DNA of 64,000 nucleotides from Rhabdaerophilum calidifontis (GTDB lineage Bacteria; Pseudomonadota; Alphaproteobacteria; Rhizobiales; Beijerinckiaceae): positions 124,001 through 188,000 of the forward strand of contig NZ_VTRS01000003.1 in assembly GCF_008641065.1 (NCBI RefSeq), in the 5' to 3' direction. The notes below the pieces were generated by a model that saw only the letters and a program-made list of their open reading frames with translations, was not told where the DNA came from and ran no database searches. How positions within the stretch are numbered: position 1 is the stretch's first letter; each line of letters starts with the position of its first letter. The translations under genes were made by a program, and so were the position numbers. This document shows positions 37,073 to 48,325 of this stretch, one piece after another.

Positions 37073-37137
37073 CTTGAGATCAGGCAGGCTTGAGATCAGG
37101 CAGGCTTGGCGTCGGGGACAGGCTTGGCGTCGGGGAA
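37071..37137. repeat. Compound tandem repeat across the hflX stop codon
   Basis: GGCTTGAGATCAGGCA occurs twice in tandem (37071-37086 and 37087-37102). It is followed by two copies of GGCTTGGCGTCGGGGA (starting 37103 and 37121) separated by CA. The two unit types share GGCTTG. On the minus strand they encode the duplicated PDAKP tail of HflX, and the hflX stop (37096-37098) lies inside a repeat. Slippage here could alter the C-terminal length. Confidence 0.85.
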
Positions 37138-38523
37138 GCGCCGGCGGATGCGCCCCGCCTCCCCCTCGCCCGCCCGCAGGGTGAGCGAGACCCGACCCGT
37201 GCGACCGGTGCGGCGCGAGAGCACTTCGGCATGATCGTAGAGCCAGGCAAGGCCGGCGCCGTCGGCGGCATCGAGGGTCAGCCGCAGCACGGCGCGGCCC
37301 TCGGCGAGCTTCGCCTCGATGGCCGCAAGCAGCATCGGCATCCCCGCCCCGGTCAACGCCGAGACGAGGATCGGCCCGCCCTGCGCATCACGCCCCTGCC
37401 CGCGCGCCAGCGTGAGCCGCGCAAGCCGCGCCGCCTCCTCCGCGGAGAGCAGGTCGGCCTTGTTCCACACCTCGATGATCCGCTTCGCCGCGGCGCCGGC
37501 AATGCCGAGATCGCCGAGCACCTGGCGCACGTCGAGATCCTGCGCCTCGGTGTCGGGATTGGCGATGTCCCGGACATGCAGGATGATCTCGGCCGAGACC
37601 ACGTCCTCCAATGTCGCGCGGAAGGCTGCAACGAGCTCGATCGGCAGATCGGAGATGAAACCCACGGTGTCGGACAGCACGACCCGGAGGCCATGCGGGA
37701 GCGCGATCGCGCGGGTCGTGGGGTCGAGCGTGGCGAAGAGCATGTCCTTCGCGAGCACCTCAGCCGAGGTCAGGCGATTGAAAAGACTTGATTTTCCGGC
37801 ATTGGTATAGCCGACCAGCGCAATTGTCGGATACGGCACCTTGTCCCGGCTCGCCCGGTGCAGGGCCCGCGTGCGCCTGACATCCTCGAGATCGCGCTCG
37901 ATCCGGCTGATCCGCTCCTGGATGAGGCGGCGGTCGGTCTCGATCTGTGTTTCACCCGGCCCGCCGAGAAAGCCGAAACCGCCGCGCTGGCGTTCAAGAT
38001 GGGTCCATGAGCGGACGAGCCGCGATTTCTGGTAGGCGAGATGCGCAAGTTCCACCTGGAGCCGCCCCTCGCGTGTCGAGGCGCGGCGGCCGAAGATCTC
38101 GAGGATCAGCCCCGTCCGGTCGATCACCTTGGCCTTGAACGCCTGTTCGAGATTGCGCTGCTGGACCGGCGAGAGCGCGCAATCCATCACGACGAGCGCG
38201 ATCTCGTCGGCCTCGATCCGCGCCGCGATCTCCTCGACCTTGCCCCGGCCGAGGAAGGTGGCCGGCCGCGGCTCGCGGATCGGAACGATCACCGCATCGA
38301 CGATCGCAAGGTCGATCGCGGCCGTCAGCCCCGCCGCCTCGTCGAGCCGCGACTCCGGCCGGCGCAGGTGAAGCCCCTCCCCGGCCGCGCTGCGGGCGGC
38401 GGGATAGGGGCCGACGACCAGCGTCCGCGTGTCGAGCGCGATCGCCTTTTCCGGCTCGAAACCGGGCGGCTTCGCGCGGCCCTTGCGGGGCCCGCCCGGT
38501 TCGGCCCCGTCATTCCTCGTCAT
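37096..38523 (-). CDS. hflX: GTPase HflX
   Basis: Ribosome-binding GTPase that splits stalled ribosomes under stress. It is 475 residues from ATG 38523, overlapping the end of hfq by 14 bases. The N-terminal HflX domain (TLVVGPYP, then [10 protein letters not shown]) precedes a coiled-coil and glycine-rich linker ([19 protein letters not shown]). The G domain follows (G1 [10 protein letters not shown]3 DTVGFI, G4 NKAD), then a C-terminal domain. The tail [12 protein letters not shown] is created by a DNA tandem repeat. The open frame continues into hfq out of phase and is not real there. hfq-hflX is a classic pair. Confidence 0.94.
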   Translation of the reverse strand: MTRNDGAEPGGPRKGRAKPPGFEPEKAIALDTRTLVVGPYPAARSAAGEGLHLRRPESRLDEAAGLTAAIDLAIVDAVIVPIREPRPATFLGRGKVEEIAARIEADEIALVVMDCALSPVQQRNLEQAFKAKVIDRTGLILEIFGRRASTREGRLQVELAHLAYQKSRLVRSWTHLERQRGGFGFLGGPGETQIETDRRLIQERISRIERDLEDVRRTRALHRASRDKVPYPTIALVGYTNAGKSSLFNRLTSAEVLAKDMLFATLDPTTRAIALPHGLRVVLSDTVGFISDLPIELVAAFRATLEDVVSAEIILHVRDIANPDTEAQDLDVRQVLGDLGIAGAAAKRIIEVWNKADLLSAEEAARLARLTLARGQGRDAQGGPILVSALTGAGMPMLLAAIEAKLAEGRAVLRLTLDAADGAGLAWLYDHAEVLSRRTGRTGRVSLTLRAGEGEAGRIRRRFPDAKPVPDAKPA

Positions 38524-38752
38524 TCGGCCCCGGCAGATGGATCGGCGCCGCGGGCATGATCGTCGAGATCGCGTGCTTGTAGACAAGCTGCGAAATGCCA
38601 TCGCGCTTGAGAAGGACGCAGAAATTGTCGAACCAGGTAACGACACCTTGCAGTTTCACGCCGTTGACCAGGAAGATCGTGACGGAAATCTTGTTCTTTC
38701 TGACGTGGTTGAGGAAGTTGTCCTGAAGGGAGGGGCCCCGTTCCGTCGCCAT
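38510..38752 (-). CDS. hfq: RNA chaperone Hfq
   Basis: Hexameric Sm-like protein that pairs small RNAs with target mRNAs; in many rhizobia it also affects nitrogen control. The 80 residues include Sm1 ([37 protein letters not shown]) and Sm2 ([10 protein letters not shown]). The short C-terminal tail [14 protein letters not shown] is typical for alphaproteobacteria. The 170 bp between its start and the ntrX stop should hold its promoter; I see no gene in that gap. Confidence 0.97.
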   Translation of the reverse strand: MATERGPSLQDNFLNHVRKNKISVTIFLVNGVKLQGVVTWFDNFCVLLKRDGISQLVYKHAISTIMPAAPIHLPGPNDEE

Positions 38753-38922
38753 TTGTCGTCACCTGTCTTTGTGCTGGCTGGTCATGATTGGCTTGCTCGG
38801 CGCAGTCCGGTTTCCGCCCGGCCGGAATCCCGCGCAGTTTAGTCGCGAAACCGCTTCGGGCAAGCCGGGAGGCTCCCGATTGCTGCGCCGCAGCAAAGCA
38901 TGTTCATACTGCATGAATGACC

Positions 38923-40293
38923 TCAGATTCCAAGTGACTTCAACTTTCTGTGCAAGGCTGACCGTTCCATGCCGACAAATTCGGCCGTGCGCGAGATGTT
39001 GCCGCCAAAACGGTTGATCTGCGCGACGAGATATTCCCGCTCGAACACCTCGCGCGCCTCGCGCAGCGCCATGGAGAGCAGGCGCTCGCCGCCGGCGCCG
39101 TTCGGCGTCGCGGGCGCCGAAGAGCCGACATCCTGCGGCAGCATCTCCGCCGTCACGTCCTGACCGGGATCGCCGGTGGCGAGAATCATCAATCGCTCGA
39201 TATTGTTGCGAAGCTGGCGGACATTGCCCGGCCAGTCATGCGTTTGCAGGATGGCCATGGCATCCATGGCGATGCGCCGCTTCGGCAAACCCGAAGCGAT
39301 GGCGATCTGTTGCATGAAATGCTCGATCAGCGCCGGGATATCCTCGCGCCGCTCCGCGAGCGCCGGTACGCGGAGCGGCACCACGCCAAGCCGATGGTAG
39401 AGATCCTCGCGGAACCTGCCGGCGGCGATTTCCTGCTGGAGGTCACGGCTGGTCGAGGAAATGATCCGCACATCGACATGCACCCGGGTCGAGCCCTCGA
39501 CGCGCTGGAAATTCTGATCGACGAGCACGCGCAGGATCTTCGATTGCGTCTCGCGCGGCATGTCGGCGATCTCGTCGATGAAAAGCGTGCCGCCATGCGC
39601 CTCCTCGAGCGCGCCGATGCGCCGCGCCCGGCCCTTGCCGGCCTCGACGCCGAACAGCGCCTCCTCCATCCGCTCGGGCGTGATCGCCGCGGCGTTGATG
39701 ACGACGAACGGCCCGCCGGACCGGCCGGAAAGCTGGTGGATCGTCCGCGCGGTCAGTTCCTTGCCCGAGCCGGGCGGGCCGGCGATCAGCACGCGGGCAT
39801 TGGTCGGCGCGACGCGCTCGACCTGCTGGCGGAGCTGGCTCATGACCGTGGAGGTGCCGACCAGCCCGTCCGGCTCGCCCGAGCGCGTGCGCAGATCGCG
39901 GATCTCACGTTTCATCGCCGAGGCTTCGAGCGCGCGCTGCGCGACGAGCACCAGCCGATCGGCCTTGAACGGCTTCTCGATGAAATCGTAGGCGCCCTTC
40001 TTGATCGCCGAGACGGCGGTTTCGATATTGCCGTGGCCGGAGATCATGACGACCGGGATCTCCGGATGCAGCTCCTTGATCGCCTCGAGCAATTGCAGCC
40101 CGTCGAGCCGCGAGCCCTGGATCCAGATATCGAGGAAGATCAGGTTGGGGCGCCGCGCCTCGATCGCCACCAGCGCCTCGTCGGAATGGCGCGCGGTGCG
40201 GGTGCGGTAGCCTTCGTCGTCGAGAATGCCGGCGACAAGATCGCGGATATCGGCCTCGTCATCGACGATCAGGATGTCACTCGCCATGCTCAT
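38923..40293 (-). CDS. ntrX: Nitrogen/redox response regulator NtrX
   Basis: Response regulator partner of NtrY, linked to nitrogen metabolism, respiration and envelope control in alphaproteobacteria. The 456 residues comprise a receiver (phosphoacceptor D55 in LIFLDIWIQG), a AAA+ domain with Walker A GPPGSGKE and GTLFIDEIADMP, and a Fis-type helix-turn-helix at the C-terminus (GGNISRTAEFVGMERSALHRKL). The GAFTGA loop that contacts sigma-54 is absent: the segment reads GKGRARRIGALEEA. It therefore probably does not activate sigma-54 promoters in the NtrC manner. The ATG overlaps the ntrY stop (ATGA). Confidence 0.94.
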   Translation of the reverse strand: MSMASDILIVDDEADIRDLVAGILDDEGYRTRTARHSDEALVAIEARRPNLIFLDIWIQGSRLDGLQLLEAIKELHPEIPVVMISGHGNIETAVSAIKKGAYDFIEKPFKADRLVLVAQRALEASAMKREIRDLRTRSGEPDGLVGTSTVMSQLRQQVERVAPTNARVLIAGPPGSGKELTARTIHQLSGRSGGPFVVINAAAITPERMEEALFGVEAGKGRARRIGALEEAHGGTLFIDEIADMPRETQSKILRVLVDQNFQRVEGSTRVHVDVRIISSTSRDLQQEIAAGRFREDLYHRLGVVPLRVPALAERREDIPALIEHFMQQIAIASGLPKRRIAMDAMAILQTHDWPGNVRQLRNNIERLMILATGDPGQDVTAEMLPQDVGSSAPATPNGAGGERLLSMALREAREVFEREYLVAQINRFGGNISRTAEFVGMERSALHRKLKSLGI

Positions 40294-42614
40294 TCACCTT
40301 GCAGGATGGGGGCCGGCCGGCCCGTCTCGGCCGCCCGGCCGGGCTCGGTCTCGATCCGCGCGACGCGCGGCAGATGGATACGGACGAGCGCGCCGGCGGG
40401 ATTCTCACCGTTCTCGGCCGGCGGATCGAGCAATTCGATCCGCCCGCCATGCTCCTCGAAGATCTTGGCGACGATCGGCAGGCCCAGCCCGGTGCCGCCC
40501 TCGCGGGTCGTCATGTAGGGTTCGAGCAGCCGCTGCCGGTTCTCGCGCGGGAAGCCCTTGCCGTTGTCGCGGATGTCGAGCACGATCTCGACCGCATTGG
40601 CCTCGACCAGGCTCACGGAGATCCGCCCCGTGCCGGCGGCACCCGCCGGGCTCTCGGAGATCGCCTCGCAGGCGTTCTTGAGCAGGTTCTGCACCGCCTG
40701 CGCGACGAGGCGCCGATCGAACCGGGCCGTGACAGGGCCTTCCGGCAGCCCCTCGTCGAAGGTGACGCCGGGATTGCCGACGCGCATCATGAAGATCACT
40801 TCCCGGAGCACGCGCACGATGTCCTCGTCGGTCGGTTGCGGCTTCGGCATGCGGGCGAAGGAGGAGAATTCGTCGACCATCCGCTTGATGTCCTCGACCT
40901 GGCGGATGATCGTGTCGGTGCATTGGTCGAACACCGCCCGGTCCTCGGTGATGACCTTGCCGAATTTGCGGCGGATGCGCTCCGCCGAGAGCTGGATCGG
41001 CGTCAGCGGGTTCTTGATCTCGTGCGCGATGCGCCGCGCGACATCCGCCCAGGCGGCGCTGCGCTGCGCGGTGACGAGATCGGTGATGTCGTCGAGCGTG
41101 ATGACGAGGCCGTCGGCGGAATCGCCCGTCACCCGAACGGAGAGCGTGCGCTCCTTGCCGCGCCGGCTGATCGTCGCCTCGTGCTGGACGAGGCGCTGGG
41201 CGCCGGCGGCCCGCGCCTCGGCGATGAAGCCGTCGATCTCCGGCAGGATCTCGTCCGTCGCCGCGCCATGAACCTCGCGGCCGTCGAGCGCCAGGATCTG
41301 CCGCGCCATCGGGTTCATCAGCGAGACGCGCCCCTCGGGATCAAGCCCGATCACCCCGGCCGGCACGCCGGCGAGCATCGCCTCGATGAAGCGTCGGCGC
41401 TCGTCGATGACGCGGCTCGCATCGACGAGGCTGTCGCGCTGCTCGCGCAGCACCGTGGTCATGTTGTTGAAGGTCGCGCCGAGCTGGCCGAGATCGGAAC
41501 CGATCTTGGCCAGCGGTACCTGGACATAGAGATTGCCGGCCGAGACCTGATCCGTGGCCTGCATCAGCCGGCGGATCGGGTCGACGAGCCGATCGGCAAA
41601 GCCGAGCCCGAGCAGCACGGCGGCGAGCAGCCCGATCAGCGTCAGCAGCGCGAAGACCAGGGCGATGCCGAATTGCGTCGCGTTGCGCCGCGCTTCGAGC
41701 GTCTGGTATTGCAGCACGCCCGAGCGCGCCACGACCGGGAATTCCAGCATGCGCGGATCGATGGCGCGCGCCACCATGAGATAGGTGTCGGGCCCGAAGC
41801 TCGCGAGCTTGATCAGCCCGCCGATCGCCTCGCGCGAGAACAGGCAGGGCGGCTCGTCCGTCGCGGCATAGCGGAAATCCTCCGGCGCCGGCCGCGGCGG
41901 ATCGAGCGTCCGCTCGGTGATGTCGGCACGGTCGACCAGCGTGCCGTCCTCGCGGAAGATCACCGTGTAGGGAAAGCCGAGCGCGCTGGCGCGGCCGTTG
42001 ATGAAGGCATGGAAGCCCTGGCTGTTGTTGAGGAAGAAGCCGGAGACCATGGCGCGATCGAGATCGGCGGCCATGAGCCGCATCTCGCGGCCGAGATTCT
42101 GGCAAATCTGCTGCTGGAAATCGCGCGAGATCACCTCGGCCTGCTGGACGAGTTTCGAGAGATCCCCGGAGAACCAGGGGGTGAGCCCGCGCTCCAGCGC
42201 GACAAGCCCGGCGCCGGCGATGATCGTCGTCGGCACCGCCGCGACGAGGCTGAACAGCCCGACCACCCGCAGATGCAGCCGCGCCCCCGCCGCCCGCGCG
42301 CGGTTCGCCTGCCGCAGTCGCCAGAGCTGGCGGATCACGATCGCGAGCAGCGCCAGGATCAACAGCAGATCGACCCCGAGCAACGCCGAGACCGTGCGGA
42401 TATTGGGTTCGAGCCCGAACGAGCCGATCAGGAACAGGAAGGTGCCGATCGCGGCGATCAGCGCCACGGCGACGACGCTCGTCGCGAAAAACGAGCCGAT
42501 CGTCTCGTCGGGCTGCGGCGGGGCGGCGGCGGCGGACGCTTCCGCACCGCCGGCATCCCGCGCGCCGCGCGGGGCCTCCTCTCCCGACCGGGGGGGCGAT
42601 CCGTTCTCGCTCAT
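40290..42614 (-). CDS. ntrY: Sensor histidine kinase NtrY
   Basis: Membrane sensor kinase for NtrX. The 774 residues have a Pro/Ala-rich cytoplasmic N-terminus, about three helices by residue 145, a large periplasmic domain (about 150-330), and another helix (FALLTLIGLLAAVLLGLGF). HAMP, PAS (AMLAGVPAGVIGLDPEGRVSL), HisKA ([15 protein letters not shown]) and HATPase (NLLKNACEAI, DNGKGF, GGTGLGLPIV) domains follow. The signal is unproven; low oxygen and redox state are reported for relatives. A 125-bp gap before it, after ntrC, contains A+T-rich sequence and may hold an ntrYX promoter. Confidence 0.94.
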   Translation of the reverse strand: MSENGSPPRSGEEAPRGARDAGGAEASAAAAPPQPDETIGSFFATSVVAVALIAAIGTFLFLIGSFGLEPNIRTVSALLGVDLLLILALLAIVIRQLWRLRQANRARAAGARLHLRVVGLFSLVAAVPTTIIAGAGLVALERGLTPWFSGDLSKLVQQAEVISRDFQQQICQNLGREMRLMAADLDRAMVSGFFLNNSQGFHAFINGRASALGFPYTVIFREDGTLVDRADITERTLDPPRPAPEDFRYAATDEPPCLFSREAIGGLIKLASFGPDTYLMVARAIDPRMLEFPVVARSGVLQYQTLEARRNATQFGIALVFALLTLIGLLAAVLLGLGFADRLVDPIRRLMQATDQVSAGNLYVQVPLAKIGSDLGQLGATFNNMTTVLREQRDSLVDASRVIDERRRFIEAMLAGVPAGVIGLDPEGRVSLMNPMARQILALDGREVHGAATDEILPEIDGFIAEARAAGAQRLVQHEATISRRGKERTLSVRVTGDSADGLVITLDDITDLVTAQRSAAWADVARRIAHEIKNPLTPIQLSAERIRRKFGKVITEDRAVFDQCTDTIIRQVEDIKRMVDEFSSFARMPKPQPTDEDIVRVLREVIFMMRVGNPGVTFDEGLPEGPVTARFDRRLVAQAVQNLLKNACEAISESPAGAAGTGRISVSLVEANAVEIVLDIRDNGKGFPRENRQRLLEPYMTTREGGTGLGLPIVAKIFEEHGGRIELLDPPAENGENPAGALVRIHLPRVARIETEPGRAAETGRPAPILQGE

Positions 42615-42739
42615 CGGGAAGGTGTCGCGCTCCGTTGCGGGCTGTGGCGGACGCCGAAGGCCGGTTCACATCCCCAGCTTTAAGCGGGAATGACTCCTGC
42701 GCGCAACACTGTTGTTCGATTGCGACAAATCTGCGGCAT

Positions 42740-44209
<1,470 letters not shown>

Positions 44210-44252
44210 TCCGCCCGATTCCTCCGCTTTCCGCGCCTGTGCGGCGTGGCCT

Positions 44253-45353
44253 TCATCGCTCGCGATCATGGTGCATCGGCAGGAGGATGCGAAACAGGGT
44301 CTGCCCCTTGAGGCGCTCGCATTCGATGACGCCGCCGTGATCGCTGACGACCTTCGCCACCAGTGCAAGACCGAGGCCAGTTCCGCTCGCCTTCGAGGTG
44401 ACGAAGGGCTCGAACAGATGCGGCAGCAGATGCTCCGGCACGCCGGGACCGTTGTCGTAGACGCAGACCTCGAACGGCAAGGCCACACGCTGCGCGCTGG
44501 TCGGCATCATCACCGAAACGCCGGGGCGGAAGGCGGTCGAAAGAATGATACGGCCATCTTCTGCATTTTCACCAATGGCTTCGGCGGCGTTCTTGACAAG
44601 GTTAAGCAGCGCCTGGACCAGCCGGTCGCGGTTGGCGCCGATCTCCGGCAGCGAGGGGTCGAACCGGTGCTCGAACTGGATATGGGCCGCGAATCCGCTC
44701 GAGGCCAGCCGGCTCACATGGTCGAGCACCTCATGGATGTTGACCGGCGCCAGCGGCAGCGGCCGTCCGTCCGAGAATACTTCGAACCGCTCGACCAGCC
44801 GGACGATGCGGTCGACCTCGGCCCGGATCAGCGTGGAGAGCGGCTTTTCCGCCTCCGGCAGGCTTCTCTCGATGAGCTGCGCCGCGCCGCGGATGCCCGA
44901 GAGCGGGTTCTTGATCTCATGCGCCAGCATCGAGGCCATGGCCCCCACCGAACGCGCCGCGTCGCGATGGGTGAGCTGGCGGTTCATCTTGTCCATGATC
45001 GCGCGCGGCTGGATCACCAGCAGCACGCCGCCCTCCTCCGCGAGCGGCGCGCCGTAGACATCCGCGACCTGATCGGGCCGTCCGCCACGGCTCGCCGAGA
45101 AATCGATGCCGTATTCGGTCACCGAGCCGCCATGGGCGCGGACATGCTCGACGAGCCCGATCAGCGGCGAGCCCGGCGGCAGGATCTCGGCGATGCGTTT
45201 CTCGCGCAGCCGGCCGCGGCCATGGCCCAGCATCTGCTCCGCTGCCGAATTGGCGAAGACGACATGATCGCCGGCATCGAGTTCGACGACCGGCATCGGC
45301 ATGGCTTCGATCAGATTGCGCGACACGCTGCGTTCCCGGCTGATCGCGGCCAT
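44253..45353 (-). CDS. ntrB: Nitrogen sensor kinase NtrB (GlnL)
   Basis: Cytoplasmic kinase/phosphatase that controls NtrC in response to PII. It is 366 residues from ATG 45353, chosen because GGAGG lies seven bases upstream and because the ATG overlaps the dusB stop. ATG 45371 is an alternative. A PAS domain ([19 protein letters not shown]) precedes the HisKA box with H145 ([21 protein letters not shown]). The HATPase N, G1 and G2 motifs follow ([30 protein letters not shown]). No membrane segment. dusB-ntrB-ntrC is the standard order. Confidence 0.95.
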   Translation of the reverse strand: MAAISRERSVSRNLIEAMPMPVVELDAGDHVVFANSAAEQMLGHGRGRLREKRIAEILPPGSPLIGLVEHVRAHGGSVTEYGIDFSASRGGRPDQVADVYGAPLAEEGGVLLVIQPRAIMDKMNRQLTHRDAARSVGAMASMLAHEIKNPLSGIRGAAQLIERSLPEAEKPLSTLIRAEVDRIVRLVERFEVFSDGRPLPLAPVNIHEVLDHVSRLASSGFAAHIQFEHRFDPSLPEIGANRDRLVQALLNLVKNAAEAIGENAEDGRIILSTAFRPGVSVMMPTSAQRVALPFEVCVYDNGPGVPEHLLPHLFEPFVTSKASGTGLGLALVAKVVSDHGGVIECERLKGQTLFRILLPMHHDRER

Positions 45354-46354
45354 CAGGCCGCCTCCGCGCATGCCGGTGCGCGGAGCCCCGCGAGGAAGCG
45401 CCGCACCGGCCGTTCATCCCGTTCCTGCAAGATGGCCGCCAGCTCGGCAGATGCCACCGGCACCCCCCGCGCGCGCGCCGCATCCGCATAGGCCGCGACA
45501 TGCTTGCGCGCATGGCGGATGCCGGCCTCGCGCCCGAGACTGGCCAGCAGCAGGTCATAATGTTCGAGCGCCGCCGCGGCCATCGCGGCCGCATCGGGGC
45601 GCGGCCAGGCGCGGCCCGCCAGCGCATGACCGATCTCGCCGACGAGCCAGGGCCGGCCGAGCGCCGCGCGGCCGATCATCACCGCATCGGCGCCCGAAGC
45701 CGCCAGCGCCGCCGCAGCCTCGGCCGGCGTTCCGATATCGCCATTGACGACCAGCGGCAGCCGGGTCGCGGCGCGCACGGCGCCCACCGCGCCCCAATCG
45801 GCACGGCCCTTGTAGAATTGCTGCCGGGTGCGGGCATGCACGGTGACGAGCGCCAGCCCGTTCGCCTCGGCGCGGCGCGCGAGATCCGGGGCGCTGAGGC
45901 TGGCCTCGTCCCAGCCGAGCCGCATTTTCAGCGTCACCGGCACCGAGACGGCGCCGCGCACGGCGGCGATCAGCCGCTCGGCATGGTCGAGATCGCGCAT
46001 GAGCGCCGAGCCGGACCAGCCGCGCGTGACGCGCTTCGCCGGGCAGCCCATATTGATATCGATGACATGCGCGCCGGCGCCTTCGGCGATCCGCGCCCCC
46101 TCCGCCATCGCCGCCGCCTCGCAACCGGCGAGCTGGACGATATGCAGGGCGAGCCCCTCCCCCTCGGCGCGCAGCCGGGCCTCCTCGTCGCCGGCGGCGA
46201 GTTGATCCGCCGCGACCATCTCGCTCACGACCGCGCCCGCGCCGAACCTAGCCGCGATCCGCCGGAAGCCGTGATCCGTCACGCCCGACATCGGCGCGAG
46301 CAGCGCCGGAACGGCGAGCGCGTGAGGACCGATGCTGAGGCCGGGCGACGCCAT
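45353..46354 (-). CDS. dusB: tRNA-dihydrouridine synthase (NifR3/DusB)
   Basis: Flavin enzyme that reduces uridine to dihydrouridine in tRNA D-loops. It is 333 residues from ATG 46354 (AAGGATGACAGG upstream). The TIM-barrel motifs are present: APMSGVTDHGFRR, VIDINMGCPAKRVT with the active-site Cys, the GRADWGAV region, and GADAVMIGRAALGRPW for FMN phosphate. In alphaproteobacteria it was first named nifR3 because it precedes ntrBC. Divergent from ispDF with a 213-bp gap. The open frame upstream of 46354 is antisense to ispDF and not real. Confidence 0.95.
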   Translation of the reverse strand: MASPGLSIGPHALAVPALLAPMSGVTDHGFRRIAARFGAGAVVSEMVAADQLAAGDEEARLRAEGEGLALHIVQLAGCEAAAMAEGARIAEGAGAHVIDINMGCPAKRVTRGWSGSALMRDLDHAERLIAAVRGAVSVPVTLKMRLGWDEASLSAPDLARRAEANGLALVTVHARTRQQFYKGRADWGAVGAVRAATRLPLVVNGDIGTPAEAAAALAASGADAVMIGRAALGRPWLVGEIGHALAGRAWPRPDAAAMAAAALEHYDLLLASLGREAGIRHARKHVAAYADAARARGVPVASAELAAILQERDERPVRRFLAGLRAPACAEAA

Positions 46355-46567
46355 CCTGTCATCCTTTGCGGCATGCTGCACAAAAACAAGGCAATCCGCC
46401 ACCGGGCGGGCAGATCGCGCCGGGAGCACGCATGCCCGCGTTTGCCTGGGCCGTCTCCTCGGGCCCCGGGGACGGGGCCCCGTTACGGCATTCGCCGCCC
46501 CCCGGCAAGCGAGGCCGGTGACGTCGGGCGGTTGACGCGCCCGGCAAATCCCCGCAAGGAACGCGCG

Positions 46568-47785
46568 ATGTCCGCCGACAGCATGTCCGCCGCCATGTCC
46601 CCGCCCGCCGCAACCGCCGCGATCGTCGTCGCTGCCGGGCGCGGCGCCCGTTTCGGCGGCGAAATCCCGAAGCAATACCGGCTGCTCGGCCGCCGCACCG
46701 TCCTCGCCGAGACGCTGGCCCGGCTCGGCGCCGTGCCGGGCATCGGCCGCATCGTCACCGTCATCCATCCCGACGACGCGGCGCGCTATGCCGAGGCGGC
46801 GCGGCTGTCGGGCGTGGCGCCGGAACGTCTCGCCGCCACGCCGGGCGCGGCGACGCGGCAGGCGAGTGTCGCGGCCGGGCTCGCAGCGCTGGCGGAAGCC
46901 GGGTTCGACGCGGAGGGGATCGTCCTCATCCATGACGCGGCGCGGCCGCTGCTGTCCGAACTGGTGATCCTGCGCGCCATCCTCGCGGCGCGGGATGCCG
47001 GCGCGGCGATGCCGGTTTTGCGCGTGCCGGATACGCTCGCGGTTCTCGATGCCGGCGGCGCCCTCGCCGGCCATCATGATCGCGGCGCCGCGCGCCTGGT
47101 CCAGACGCCGCAGGCCTTCCGCTTCGGCCTGATCCGTGCCGCCCATGCCCGGGCGGCGGCCGGCGGGCGCGACGATTTCACCGACGATGCCGGCCTCGCC
47201 GCCGCGTTCGGCCACCCGGTTGTCGCCTTCGCCGGCGATCCGGATCTGATGAAGATCACCGAGGAGGCGGATCTCGCGCGCGCCGCGCGGCTGCTCGCCC
47301 GCCCGGCCGACGAGACGCGCAGCGGGATCGGCTACGATGTCCATGCCTTCACGGCCGGCGATCATGTGATGCTCGGCGGCGTGCGCATCGCCCATGGCCG
47401 GGCGCTTTCTGGGCATTCGGACGCCGATCCGGTGCTGCACGCGCTGACCGACGCGCTGCTCGGCACGATCGGCGACGGCGATATCGGCCAGCATTTCCCG
47501 CCTTCCGACCCGCGCTGGCGCGGCGCGGATTCACGGCTCTTCCTCGCCGATGCCGCGCGCCGCGTCGCGGAAGCCGGCGGGCAGATCGTCGCGGTCGATT
47601 GCACGATCGTCTGCGAGGCGCCGAAGATCGGCCCGCACCGCGCGGCGATGCAGGCGGCGATCGGCGCCGTGCTCGGGCTGGCGGCGGCGCGCGTCGGCGT
47701 CAAGGCGACGACCTCGGAGCGGCTCGGCTTCACCGGCCGTGGCGAGGGAATCGCCGCGATCGCAATTGCCAATGTCGGCTTCTGA
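46568..47785 (+). CDS. ispDF: Bifunctional IspD-IspF enzyme of the MEP isoprenoid pathway
   Basis: Carries out two steps of isopentenyl diphosphate synthesis: CTP transfer to methylerythritol phosphate, and cyclisation to MEcPP. The 405 residues join IspD (about 1-240: VVAAGRGARFGGEIPKQY, HDAARPLL, DDFTDDAGL) to IspF (about 245-405: SGIGYDVHAF, HSDADPVLHALTDALLG, TTSERLGFTGRGEG). Metal ligands Asp and His of IspF are present. The fusion is usual in Hyphomicrobiales. AAGGA precedes the ATG at 46568. cinA follows after 24 bp. Confidence 0.96.
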   Translation: MSADSMSAAMSPPAATAAIVVAAGRGARFGGEIPKQYRLLGRRTVLAETLARLGAVPGIGRIVTVIHPDDAARYAEAARLSGVAPERLAATPGAATRQASVAAGLAALAEAGFDAEGIVLIHDAARPLLSELVILRAILAARDAGAAMPVLRVPDTLAVLDAGGALAGHHDRGAARLVQTPQAFRFGLIRAAHARAAAGGRDDFTDDAGLAAAFGHPVVAFAGDPDLMKITEEADLARAARLLARPADETRSGIGYDVHAFTAGDHVMLGGVRIAHGRALSGHSDADPVLHALTDALLGTIGDGDIGQHFPPSDPRWRGADSRLFLADAARRVAEAGGQIVAVDCTIVCEAPKIGPHRAAMQAAIGAVLGLAAARVGVKATTSERLGFTGRGEGIAAIAIANVGF

Positions 47786-47809
47786 GGCGATGATCCGGGC
47801 GGAGGAGCG

Positions 47810-48325
47810 ATGCCGAAACCGCCCAGCCTGCCCGCCCTTGCCCGCACCGTGCTGGCTGCCGCACGCGCCAACGGCCAGACGATCGCCACGGCGGAATCCT
47901 GCACCGGCGGCCTGGTCGCGGCGGCGCTGACCGCAATTTCCGGCTCGTCCGACGTGGTCGATCGCGGCTTCGTCACCTATTCCAATGCGGCCAAGACGGC
48001 GATGCTCGGCGTGCCGGCGGCACTGATCGCGGAGGTCGGCGCCGTCTCGGCGGAGGTTGCCGCGGCGATGGCCGAAGGCGCGCTCCGCACATCCGGTGCG
48101 GCGCTCGCGGTGGCGATCACCGGCATTGCCGGCCCCGGCGGCGGCAGCGCCGCCAAGCCCGTCGGCCTCGTTCACCTCGCCGCCGCGGCCGCTGACGGCA
48201 GGGTGAGCCGGCTTGAGCGACGCTACGACCCGCAACTCGGCCGCGCCGGCATCCGCCGCGCCGCCACCCGCGACGCGCTCGTGATGCTGCGCGATCTCGC
48301 GGCCGCGACGCGCGCCTCAGCCTGA
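47810..48325 (+). CDS. CinA C-terminal-type nicotinamide-nucleotide amidase (PncC)
   Basis: Predicted NMN deamidase of the pyridine nucleotide cycle. The 171 residues match only the C-terminal CinA domain ([44 protein letters not shown]). The N-terminal molybdopterin-binding-like domain of full CinA is absent, as in stand-alone PncC/YgaD. A GGAGGAGCG site fixes the ATG at 47810. It converges on the next gene with a 9-base overlap. Cotranscription with ispDF is likely. Confidence 0.9.
   Translation: MPKPPSLPALARTVLAAARANGQTIATAESCTGGLVAAALTAISGSSDVVDRGFVTYSNAAKTAMLGVPAALIAEVGAVSAEVAAAMAEGALRTSGAALAVAITGIAGPGGGSAAKPVGLVHLAAAAADGRVSRLERRYDPQLGRAGIRRAATRDALVMLRDLAAATRASA

Noticed and set aside
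45500-46567. Long open upstream extension of ispDF
   Set aside because: It is antisense to dusB. The ATG at 46568 has a good ribosome site and a family-like N-terminus.
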